From Rhizobium sp. Leaf306 (GTDB lineage: Bacteria; Pseudomonadota; Alphaproteobacteria; Rhizobiales; Rhizobiaceae): a stretch of DNA of 64,000 nucleotides. Below the pieces are notes generated by a model. That model was given only the letters and a program-made list of their open reading frames with translations. It was not told the DNA's origin and did no database searches. Within the stretch, counting starts at the first letter, position 1. Each line of letters begins with the position of its first letter. The position numbers were made by a program, and so were the translations under genes. Below, piece by piece: positions 56,864 through 64,000 of this stretch. The stretch lies in the NCBI RefSeq assembly GCF_001423425.1, contig NZ_LMNX01000006.1, positions 2,390 through 66,389 on the forward strand, in the 5' to 3' direction.

Positions 56864-58627
56864 TTAGTTGGTCTGCTTGGCGCCCAGCGCGAAAGTTTCC
56901 GCGAGAACCTTGTAGACGTCGCTCTGCTCCATGTAGCCGCGGAAGCCTTCCGAACCCGGGCCGGCAGCCTGAAGCACCACGTCGTCAACCGCATGGACGC
57001 CGCTGTCAGCGCTCTTCGGGATGATGCCGGTCACGAGAACGGCACCTGGGACATCCTTGTAGGCTTCGTTGGCGACATATTCCTTCTTTTCGTTCTGGAT
57101 GGCGGGAACGAAGGGATTTTCGAGCTTCGGACGGAAGGTCTCGTAATGATCAGGACCGTTATTCGCGTTCAGGAAAAGGCGCTTGGTAACATCGACCTTG
57201 TCAGGATAACCGTCCTTATTCTCGTCCGTATAGTTCGGGAAGCCTGCCTCGGCATAGGTCCCGACCTTTTCGCGCATGTCGTCGCCCGGCTTTTCATCGT
57301 TGACCGTACCGATGATCGAAACACCGTGGGTATGGTCGCCGGAGACGACGATCAGCGTGTCAGGGTTCTTGTCGGCGAATTCGCGGGCAGCGGCGATTGC
57401 CTTGTCGAACTCGATCGTATCGACGACGGCACGGTCCCAGTCCAGCGGATGGGACATCTTGTCGATATTGGCAGCTTCGACCATCAGGAAGAAGCCGTCC
57501 GGGTTCTTCGACAGCGTGTCGAGCGCAACCTTGGTCATGTCGACGAGGCCCGGCTGGTCCGGGAACTTCGCGGTCGTGCCCTTTTTCAGGAATTCGCGGT
57601 CAAGCGTCGTGTCCATGTTGCCGGTGTGGAACAGGCCGAGGATCTTGCCGGTATTGGTGCCGGATGCCGTTGCCAGTTCAGCCTTGCTGGTCGCAAGCAT
57701 GTAGCCGGCGTCCTTGAACAGGGCGATGTAGTCCTTGTCGTCCTTGCGCTTGGATCCAGGCGTCGCCTGGGGCAGGAAGTAGGCGGAACCGCCGCCGAGT
57801 AGGACGTCCGGCTTGACGTCGAAGAGCATGCCGTTGATTTCCGCCTTGTCGCCGCGCTTGCGGGTATGGGCGACGACGGCTGCGGGTGTTGCGTCCTGAA
57901 CTTCTGCGGTCGTGACGATGCCGATCGACTTCTTCGTCTGGCGGCGGACCGCCTCCGCATATGTTTCAACCTTCGGATCGTCCAGCGAGTCAGGCGTGCG
58001 GTCGGCATAGACGCCGATTGCGTTCACGGCTGTCTTGTGGCCGGTCATATATGCCGACATCGTGTTGGCGCTGTCGGTGGCAACGGCGTCCGTCGCAGAC
58101 GTGCCGATAAAGGCTGCCGGCGGGATGTCGTCCATTGCGAGACGTCCGTTTGCCTTGCCCTCGGTCATGCCCTTGGCCATGATGCGGGCAGCGGTGCGAT
58201 GCGCCACGGAAAGACCGTCACCGATCAGGAAGATCACGTTCTTGGCCTTTGGCTGCGCCGCGGTGCCATAAACGTTCCAGGTCACGCTCTTGGTTTCCGG
58301 ACCAGCAGAGACTTCAACCTTGTAGTCGCCGGCATTCGCGATCGTCAGTGCGCGCAGCACGACGGCGGAACCGAGAACCTTGTCCTTGTTTTTCTCTTCT
58401 GCAACGAACTCGACATCCTTGCCGAACACAGACTTGTAGTCCTGGCCGTTGACGGTGATCTTGACGTCCTCAGGCTTTACGACCGAGCTGAACTCGACCT
58501 TGAAATCGAATGGAGAGCCGGTCAGGATCGTCGCCCGATCAAGCGGAAAGACGTTCGCGGCGTGGGCGGCTTGCACGCCGCCGGAAAGAATTGTGGTGGC
58601 TGCAAAGGCAGCAAGAAGCATACGCAT
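56864..58627 (-). CDS. Alkaline phosphatase, PhoB-regulated
   Basis: 587 residues from ATG 58627 (MRMLLAAFAATTILSGG), chosen because a signal peptide starts there and GGGGG lies before it; the frame continues upstream to 58786 through the PHO box and is not coding there. A beta domain (about 25-130) precedes the phosphatase core: NVIFLIGDGLSVAHRTAARI (metal), the nucleophile serine in VATDSANTMSAYMTGHKT, FLMVEAANIDKMSH, and VVSGDHTHGVS. Exported to the periplasm or outside, it releases phosphate from organic esters. The promoter has a perfect PHO box 52 bp upstream. Confidence 0.95.
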   Translation of the reverse strand: MRMLLAAFAATTILSGGVQAAHAANVFPLDRATILTGSPFDFKVEFSSVVKPEDVKITVNGQDYKSVFGKDVEFVAEEKNKDKVLGSAVVLRALTIANAGDYKVEVSAGPETKSVTWNVYGTAAQPKAKNVIFLIGDGLSVAHRTAARIMAKGMTEGKANGRLAMDDIPPAAFIGTSATDAVATDSANTMSAYMTGHKTAVNAIGVYADRTPDSLDDPKVETYAEAVRRQTKKSIGIVTTAEVQDATPAAVVAHTRKRGDKAEINGMLFDVKPDVLLGGGSAYFLPQATPGSKRKDDKDYIALFKDAGYMLATSKAELATASGTNTGKILGLFHTGNMDTTLDREFLKKGTTAKFPDQPGLVDMTKVALDTLSKNPDGFFLMVEAANIDKMSHPLDWDRAVVDTIEFDKAIAAAREFADKNPDTLIVVSGDHTHGVSIIGTVNDEKPGDDMREKVGTYAEAGFPNYTDENKDGYPDKVDVTKRLFLNANNGPDHYETFRPKLENPFVPAIQNEKKEYVANEAYKDVPGAVLVTGIIPKSADSGVHAVDDVVLQAAGPGSEGFRGYMEQSDVYKVLAETFALGAKQTN

Positions 58628-58678
58628 GGAAAACCCCCGTCGTTGCGTCGCATAGAGGTTCGGGGATAGCCCCATGCC

Positions 58679-58696
58679 ATGACAGTGCAATGACAG
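58679..58696 (-). promoter_or_regulatory. PHO box of the alkaline phosphatase gene
   Basis: On the minus strand CTGTCATTGCACTGTCAT matches the PhoB consensus CTGTCAT-N4-CTGTCAT at all 14 positions. It lies 52 bp from the phosphatase start, in the same orientation. PhoB would activate the gene under phosphate starvation. Confidence 0.95.
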
Positions 58697-58784
58697 AAAC
58701 GTGATAACGGCGCCGAGGTCCGATCGCATCAACCTTGACTCTGCGGCAAAATCTTTTATGAGCAGCTTTGGAAAAGGAGTGTCC

Positions 58785-58910
58785 ATGCTTCGCCGCGACT
58801 TTCGCTTTGCTGCGTGCTATGACCTGGCAGTATCTGCCGGGCGGCTGGATGTTGCCCTTTCGGTTTCCGACAAAACCACGGCCAAAACGACGACGAAAAT
58901 TATCGTCTGA
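58785..58910 (+). CDS. Short open frame before asd, possible leader peptide
   Basis: 41 codons with a very strong ribosome site (AAAAGGAG, 7 nt before ATG 58785). The peptide MLRRDFRFAACYDLAVSAG is followed by a tail ending DKTTAKTTTKIIV: five Thr, three Lys, two Ile and one Val in 13 codons, amino acids of the aspartate family or linked to it. The stop is 114 bp before asd, and the region between can form several hairpins. A regulatory leader is possible; so is an ordinary small gene. Confidence 0.45.
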   Translation: MLRRDFRFAACYDLAVSAGRLDVALSVSDKTTAKTTTKIIV

Positions 58911-59024
58911 CGTCTCTGGCCACCGCTCTCTCCCCGGTACGGCCGGGGACAAGGAACACCGCGTCGCGCGCGACACGGGCTTCCCCCTCAGAAAACCGAG
59001 GAGAGACAGAAAGAGAGCAAAGAA

Positions 59025-60059
59025 ATGGGTTTCAAGATCGCAGTCGCCGGTGCAACCGGCAATGTCGGCAGGGAAATGCTGAACATTCTCGCGGAACGTG
59101 GTTTTCCGGCTGATGAAGTCGTCGCACTCGCCTCCGCCCGCAGCCAGGGAACGGAAGTTTCCTTCGGCGACAAGACGCTCAAGGTTTCCAACCTCGAGAA
59201 CTACGATTTCTCCGATACCGACATCTGCCTGATGTCCGCCGGCGGCGATGCCTCCAAGAAGTGGTCGCCGAAGATCGGTGCGCAGGGCTGCGTCGTCATC
59301 GACAACTCGTCCGCCTGGCGCTACGATTCGGAAGTGCCGCTGATCGTTCCGGAAGTGAACCCCGACGCCATCGTCGGTTTCTCCAAGAAGAACATCATTG
59401 CCAATCCGAACTGCTCGACGGCCCAGCTCGTCGTCGCGCTGAAGCCGCTGCATGACTTTGCCAAGATCAAGCGCGTCGTCGTTTCCACCTACCAGTCGGT
59501 GTCCGGTGCCGGCAAGGAAGGCATGGACGAACTCTTCACCCAGACCCGCGCCGTGTTCGTCGCCGATCCGGTCGAATCGAAGAAGTTCACCAAGCGCATC
59601 GCCTTCAACGTCATCCCGCATATAGATAGCTTCATGGAAGACGGCTACACGAAGGAAGAGTGGAAGGTTCTGGCCGAGACCAAGAAGATGCTCGACCCGA
59701 AGATCCGCGTTACCTGCACGGCCGTGCGCGTTCCGGTCTTTATCGGCCACTCCGAATCCGTCAACATCGAGTTCGAAAACGAGATCACAGCCGATCAGGC
59801 CCGCGATATCCTGCGCGAAGCGCCGGGTTGCCTTGTCATCGACAAGCACGAAGACGGCGGCTACATCACGCCTCTCGAATGCGCCGGTGAAGATGCGACC
59901 TACATTTCGCGTATCCGCGAAGACGCAACCATCGAAAACGGACTCAACATCTGGGTCGTCTCCGACAACCTGCGCAAGGGTGCCGCGCTAAACGCGATCC
60001 AGATTGCCGAACTTCTGGTCAATCGCGGTCTCATCAAGCCACGCAAGGTTGCTGCTTAA
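59025..60059 (+). CDS. asd: Aspartate-semialdehyde dehydrogenase
   Basis: 344 residues. KIAVAGATGNVGREML is the NADP-binding start, the catalytic cysteine is in IIANPNCSTAQLV (about Cys130), and VSGAGKEGMDEL and TCTAVRVPVFIGHSESVNIEF complete the family set. It makes aspartate semialdehyde, the branch point to lysine/diaminopimelate, threonine and methionine. It is monocistronic: a terminator follows at 60095. The ribosome site directly before the ATG (AGAGCAAAGAA) is weak, while GAGGAGAG lies ~20 nt upstream. Confidence 0.98.
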   Translation: MGFKIAVAGATGNVGREMLNILAERGFPADEVVALASARSQGTEVSFGDKTLKVSNLENYDFSDTDICLMSAGGDASKKWSPKIGAQGCVVIDNSSAWRYDSEVPLIVPEVNPDAIVGFSKKNIIANPNCSTAQLVVALKPLHDFAKIKRVVVSTYQSVSGAGKEGMDELFTQTRAVFVADPVESKKFTKRIAFNVIPHIDSFMEDGYTKEEWKVLAETKKMLDPKIRVTCTAVRVPVFIGHSESVNIEFENEITADQARDILREAPGCLVIDKHEDGGYITPLECAGEDATYISRIREDATIENGLNIWVVSDNLRKGAALNAIQIAELLVNRGLIKPRKVAA

Positions 60060-60094
60060 TAAGTAACGTACTTTATTAAGCAAATCCGCTTAGA

Positions 60095-60123
60095 AAGCCC
60101 CGTCAGAAATGACGGGGTTTTTT
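60095..60123 (+). terminator. Rho-independent terminator after asd
   Basis: AAGCCCCGTC-AGAAAT-GACGGGGTT followed by TTTT, 36 bp after the asd stop. Confidence 0.95.
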
Positions 60124-60261
60124 CGATTCGTCTCTCTTCACGAACTATTCATGGGAAGATGAATTGCGATTATCCGCCACTGGGGTCATAAGGCCGAATA
60201 TAGCGCAATTCTTCCGGAAGCTTTCGGCCAAGCAATCCGGACTTTCGACGGGTTTGACCGC

Positions 60262-61074
60262 ATGATGAAGACTATTCTGGCAGGATTGATCGCAGCAGCA
60301 ACGCTTGCAACCGCAGCCCCGGCCTTTGCCGCCGCCTGCGGCAATGATGGAGCCGGTTTCGACCGCTGGGTCGCCGATTTCAAGCAGCAGGCACCGTCCA
60401 AGGGTATCAGCCCTGCAGTTCTCGACCGCGCCTTTGCCAACGTCGTCTACAACCGCCCGACCATTCGCGCCGACCGCGGCCAGAAAAGCTTCAAGCTTTC
60501 CTTCGACGAGTTCATGAAAAAGCGCGGTGGCGCAACGATCATCTCGCGCGGCAAGTCCATGAAGAAATCCAACGCAGCGCTGTTTGCGTCGATTGAGCGC
60601 CGCTACGGCGTTCCGGCCGGCCCGATCCTGGCAATCTGGGGCATGGAAACCGGTTTCGGCAATTACATGGGCGACCAGCATACGCTGTCAGCCGTCGCAA
60701 CGCTTTCCTATGACTGCCGCCGCTCGGCCTACTTTACCGAACAGCTTTACGCTGCCCTGCAGCTCGTTGCCCGCGGTGATCTCAGCACCACTGCAAAGGG
60801 TGCAGCGCATGGCGAAATCGGCCAGACCCAGTTCCTGCCGCTCAACGTCATCCGCTACGGCGCCGATGGCGACGGTGACGGCCATATCGACATGGTCCGT
60901 TCGCGCGCCGATGCCCTGGCATCGACCGCCAACTTCCTCAAGGGTCATGGCTGGCGTACAGGCGCCGGTTACCAGCAGGGCGAGCCGAATTTCGTCGCCA
61001 TCCAGGGCTGGAACGCGGCAACCGTCTACCAGCAGGCGATCGCATACATGGGCGCCCAGATCGACGGCGGCTGA
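60262..61074 (+). CDS. Periplasmic lytic murein transglycosylase (MltB/SLT-type)
   Basis: 270 residues. A signal peptide (KTILAGLIAAATLATAAPAFA) is followed by the transglycosylase domain: YGVPAGPILAIWGMETGFGN with the catalytic glutamate (about Glu132), GEIGQTQFLP, and ADALASTANFLKGHGW. It cleaves peptidoglycan with formation of 1,6-anhydro-muramyl ends. There is no lipobox, so it is soluble. ATG 60262 and the second codon ATG 60265 are both possible. Monocistronic, convergent with the carbonic anhydrase gene. Confidence 0.95.
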   Translation: MMKTILAGLIAAATLATAAPAFAAACGNDGAGFDRWVADFKQQAPSKGISPAVLDRAFANVVYNRPTIRADRGQKSFKLSFDEFMKKRGGATIISRGKSMKKSNAALFASIERRYGVPAGPILAIWGMETGFGNYMGDQHTLSAVATLSYDCRRSAYFTEQLYAALQLVARGDLSTTAKGAAHGEIGQTQFLPLNVIRYGADGDGDGHIDMVRSRADALASTANFLKGHGWRTGAGYQQGEPNFVAIQGWNAATVYQQAIAYMGAQIDGG

Positions 61075-61095
61075 GCCGTTACACCGTTGAAATGA

Positions 61096-61770
61096 TCAGG
61101 CCGGGCTCTGCTCGGCCTCGATCGCCGGTACACTGATGTCTGGCCGGGTGAAATCGCCCTTCTCGTTCATCACCCACAACTCGCCGGTCGAGATATCGAA
61201 CCAGGCGCCGTGAATGTCGAGTTCTCCCTTTTCCGTGAGATTGCGGACGAAGGGGAAGGTCTGCAGATTGGCGATCGAATTGCGGATCGACACCCGTTCG
61301 AGCGCTGTCTGACGCTCGCTCTGGGTCATCAGGTCGTTGCTCTGGATCTGCGTGGCCGCAGGCCTGACCAAACCCATCCACTTGCCGATGAAATCCCCCT
61401 CCGACAGCGGCTTCATGGAAGCGTCGAGCGCTGCCTGGATACCGCCGCAGCGGCCGTGGCCCATCACTACGATATTGCGGATCTCGAGCACCTGCACCGC
61501 GTATTCAACCGCAGCCGATGTCCCGTGAAACTGGCTGTCGGGCTCGTAGCGCGGTACCATGTTGGCGACGTTGCGGACCACGAAGAGTTCTCCCGGACCG
61601 CAGTCGAAGATCGTCTCGGGCGCCGCGCGACTGTCGCAACAGGCAACCAAGAGCGTATGCGGCTTCTGGCCGGTATCGGCAAGCGCGCGATAGCGCTCCC
61701 GCTCGTCGCTGTAGCGACCACTCATGAAGTTACGGTAGCCCGAAAGCAGTTTTTCTGGAAATTCGCTCAT
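61096..61770 (-). CDS. Beta-class carbonic anhydrase
   Basis: 224 residues. The zinc ligands are visible as CCDSRAAP (Cys and Asp/Arg dyad at about 44-50) and GHGRCGGIQAAL (His and Cys at about 104-107). GELFVVRNVANMVP and AVEYAVQVLEIRNIVVMGH complete the beta-class core. It interconverts CO2 and bicarbonate in the cytoplasm. It is convergent with the transglycosylase gene, 21 bp apart. Confidence 0.97.
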   Translation of the reverse strand: MSEFPEKLLSGYRNFMSGRYSDERERYRALADTGQKPHTLLVACCDSRAAPETIFDCGPGELFVVRNVANMVPRYEPDSQFHGTSAAVEYAVQVLEIRNIVVMGHGRCGGIQAALDASMKPLSEGDFIGKWMGLVRPAATQIQSNDLMTQSERQTALERVSIRNSIANLQTFPFVRNLTEKGELDIHGAWFDISTGELWVMNEKGDFTRPDISVPAIEAEQSPA

Positions 61771-61838
61771 GGCTCACGATTATCGTGCAGCCAGACGAGA
61801 ATCAACGGCCATTGTGTGGATGCGCATGCTGTTTGAGC

Positions 61839-62711
61839 TTACGGCTTGCGCCTCTTAAGGGGATGCACGAGCCGGCGCATCTGGACCATCGCCATCGGCA
61901 TCGAGAGGCTGGCGGCATCCATTTCCAGCGTCAGCTCGTTAGCGCCGCGTTTTACCGAGCGCGCCAGCACTTCGAACACGCTGGCAGTCGTGGTCTGTAG
62001 GGCCTTCTCCTCATCCATGCCGGACATGACGCGGGCAAGGAAAACCGCTGAAAGCAGGTCTCCGAGCCCGTTGGGGGCGTGGTCGATCAGCCGGTGTTCA
62101 GCCAGAAGCGCATGATTGCCTGTTAGATAGAGATTGCCGGTACTGCCGGTCATCATCGGCACGGCCGAGGTCACCAGCATCCGCGGCGGCCCGAGCGCGA
62201 TTGCCGCCTCCATGATCGCATTGTTGTCATCGAGCGGTGCACCCGAGAGCCAGGCAAGCTCGTATCGGTTCGGCGTGGCGATGGTGGCAAGCGGCAGAAG
62301 CTCGTCGCGGATCGCTTCGGCTGTCGGCTGCGGGATATAGAGCCCGCCGAGATCACCCATCACGGGATCGCAGACATAGATAAGGTCCGGGTTGTTTCTC
62401 CGCAGCGCCTCGATCAGTCGTGCCACGGCGCGCGGCTGCGCGGCATTTCCGAAATACCCGGTCAGCACCGCCTTCACTTCGCCGAGCCATGGCGCCCGGA
62501 TAAGATCGTCTATAGCCTTGTCGAAATCCGATTCGGGAAACGTCAGGCGCGTCGAAGGACCGTGCCCTGGATGCCAGGGCAGCACGACGGTCGGCATGGC
62601 CCAGACGGGATATCCCAGGGTCTCGAGCGCGAAGACGGCGGCCCGGTTACCGACCGAGCCACGGATCACATGGCTGGAAATGACGATGACCGCGCCTGAA
62701 TTACCCTGCAT
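61839..62711 (-). CDS. pdxY: Pyridoxal kinase PdxY
   Basis: 290 residues from ATG 62711; the frame is open to 62771 but the family begins at VIVISSHVIRGSVGNRAAVF. PVWAMPTVVLPWHPGHG, VCDPVMGD, TPNRYELAWLSG, and the nucleotide site NGLGDLLSAVFLAR match PdxY/PdxK of the ribokinase fold. It phosphorylates pyridoxal in B6 salvage. It is divergent from the glutamate dehydrogenase gene. Confidence 0.95.
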   Translation of the reverse strand: MQGNSGAVIVISSHVIRGSVGNRAAVFALETLGYPVWAMPTVVLPWHPGHGPSTRLTFPESDFDKAIDDLIRAPWLGEVKAVLTGYFGNAAQPRAVARLIEALRRNNPDLIYVCDPVMGDLGGLYIPQPTAEAIRDELLPLATIATPNRYELAWLSGAPLDDNNAIMEAAIALGPPRMLVTSAVPMMTGSTGNLYLTGNHALLAEHRLIDHAPNGLGDLLSAVFLARVMSGMDEEKALQTTTASVFEVLARSVKRGANELTLEMDAASLSMPMAMVQMRRLVHPLKRRKP

Positions 62712-62887
62712 GATGCTTGCTTTCGACGTTATCGAACCGTTGATCGGATCTCTGTGTCGGCATGTCAACAAGACGTGACACGCCTATGACAAATTCCAGC
62801 CGCAAGCACCGGTGAGACACCGCGGCAAAGCATAATGACATTGGCTGCGTTTTATCGCACGTTGAGAAAAAATTTAGGGAGAGACAG

Positions 62888-64000
62888 ATGGCAGGCCGGC
62901 AAAACCCGAAGCGGGACAAGCAGATCGAGAAGGCGGGCAAGATTGCGGCCGCTTCCGGCATGGAGGACCATCTCGATCCCTTCCTGATCTTCAGCCGCGC
63001 CAGCAGTGACGATCTCGAAAACTACACGCCCGAAATGCTCGCACTCTGCGCCGGGCATGCCGCCAGACGGCTGAAAGCCTGGACGCGCATGAAGGCCGAC
63101 GTCACGATCGAGACACTCGATGGCGTCGAGCCCGATGGAATGCCCGTTTCGATCATTACGGTGATCGATCGCAACATGCCCTTCCTGTTCGATTCGGTCA
63201 TGGGTGAGGTGACGACGGCCTATCGCGACCTCACGATGGCCGTCCATCCGATCCTCGTCATCGAACCCGGCAAGCAGCCGACGCTTCACTCGAGCGAGCG
63301 ACCCGGCGACCCGGCCCATCACGTCAGCCTGATCCAGATCCATGTGCCTCAGCTCAACGACGAGCAAGCCGACGGGCTGGTCGAGCGAATCCGCTTTGTT
63401 CTTAACCAGGTGCACCAGGCCATTACCGGCTGGTCCGCGATGCTCGGCGTTCTCAAAGACGCCCAGGCCCAACTCGTCAACGCTAAAAAAGGCAAGAAGG
63501 CCGATGCCGACGAGGCGTATGCTTTTCTCGACTGGCTCAGGAACGACAATTTCACCTTCCTCGGCATGCGCGAATACACCTATTCGGGCAAGGGCGCCGA
63601 TGCCAAGGTGGAGCGCGGCAAGGGCAGGGGCCTCGGCATTCTGTCCGATCCGGATGTGCTCGTCCTGCGTCAGGGCAAGGATCAGGTCACGACGACGCCA
63701 GAAATCCTCGAATTTCTCGACGGCCCGGATTTCCTCATCGTCGCCAAGGCCAACGTCAAATCCGTCGTGCACCGTCGCGCCTATATGGATTACGTCGGGG
63801 TGAAGCGCTTCGATGAGAAGGGCAATGTGGTCGGCGAACTGCGCATCGTCGGCCTGTTCACCTCCACTGCCTATACCCAGTCCGTCCGCGACGTGCCGCT
63901 GCTGCGCGCAAAGATCGCCCGTATTGAAAAGAATTTCGGGTTCGATCCGGAAAGCCATTCGGGCCGCATGCTCGAAAACACGCTGGAATCCTACCCGCGC
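62888..64000 (+). CDS. NAD-specific glutamate dehydrogenase, large type, partial (N-terminal part)
   Basis: 371 codons are visible, open at the right edge; the family has about 1600 residues. ATG 62888 is preceded by AGGGAGAGACAG. The region MEDHLDPFLIFSRASSDDLENYTPEML, RNMPFLFDSVMGE, VHPILVIEPG, FLDWLRNDNFTFLGMREYTY, GRGLGILSDPDVLVLR and GLFTSTAYTQSVRDVPLLRAK is characteristic of the N-terminal ACT-like and regulatory modules of this type. The catalytic dehydrogenase domain lies beyond the window. It oxidises glutamate to 2-oxoglutarate for catabolism. Confidence 0.97.
   Translation, partial: MAGRQNPKRDKQIEKAGKIAAASGMEDHLDPFLIFSRASSDDLENYTPEMLALCAGHAARRLKAWTRMKADVTIETLDGVEPDGMPVSIITVIDRNMPFLFDSVMGEVTTAYRDLTMAVHPILVIEPGKQPTLHSSERPGDPAHHVSLIQIHVPQLNDEQADGLVERIRFVLNQVHQAITGWSAMLGVLKDAQAQLVNAKKGKKADADEAYAFLDWLRNDNFTFLGMREYTYSGKGADAKVERGKGRGLGILSDPDVLVLRQGKDQVTTTPEILEFLDGPDFLIVAKANVKSVVHRRAYMDYVGVKRFDEKGNVVGELRIVGLFTSTAYTQSVRDVPLLRAKIARIEKNFGFDPESHSGRMLENTLESYPR

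Noticed and set aside
58539-59849. 436-codon frame on the minus strand
   Set aside because: Shadow of asd and of the phosphatase promoter; it would run through the PHO box.
62852-63958. 368-codon frame on the minus strand
   Set aside because: Shadow of the NAD-glutamate dehydrogenase gene.

Overview
The window looks like a piece of a Rhizobiaceae (alphaproteobacterial) chromosome. The right half has a gene order I recognise from that family (rplU-rpmA, two GNAT genes, obgE-proB-proA-nadD-rsfS-rlmH, an EnvC-like gene, ctpA, a divergent polysaccharide deacetylase, rppH, bfr/bfd, leuD/leuB, asd, a large NAD-glutamate dehydrogenase). It also carries an alphaproteobacterial-type LexA box (GTTC-N7-GTTC) and a perfect PHO box. 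The species cannot be named from the sequence alone.

The left half (1 to about 33.7 kb) is accessory DNA. It opens with the N-terminal part of a secreted RTX-type protein that runs off the left edge. A surface-glycan locus follows (3050-13739). Its leftward arm encodes a fatty-acyl-AMP ligase, a signal-less SGNH/AlgX-like protein, an acyl carrier protein, a sugar-nucleotide epimerase, a GT-B-like transferase and an RgpF-type rhamnan transferase. Its rightward arm encodes an exported beta-helix (pectate-lyase-like) protein, a second acyl carrier protein and a WcbI-like protein. Together they suggest a glycan that is assembled and then acylated from ACP thioesters. Mobile debris comes next: a mutated IS30 transposase remnant, an intact IS21-family element, and a C-terminal stub of an FtsH-like protease.

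From 18.2 to 33.6 kb is a defence-type island: a small unknown gene, a uracil-DNA-glycosylase-like gene, a GIY-YIG/T5orf172 nuclease, and a compact five-gene leftward operon (SNF2-like helicase, DUF4391, DUF262/DUF1524 GmrSD-like nuclease, type III Mod, type III Res). A tyrosine integrase ends the island against the 3' end of a tRNA-Ser(CGA) gene. No second attachment site was found by eye, so the left end of the island is probably outside the window or decayed.

From 34 kb to the right edge the DNA is ordinary housekeeping chromosome with a few points of interest: an rsfS gene whose only plausible full-length start is CTG, a decayed imuA-imuB SOS mutagenesis operon that still has its LexA box, an alkaline phosphatase with a perfect PHO box, an ABC permease with a histidine-rich loop, and a short Thr/Lys/Ile-rich open frame with a strong ribosome site just before asd. 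The window ends inside the NAD-glutamate dehydrogenase gene.
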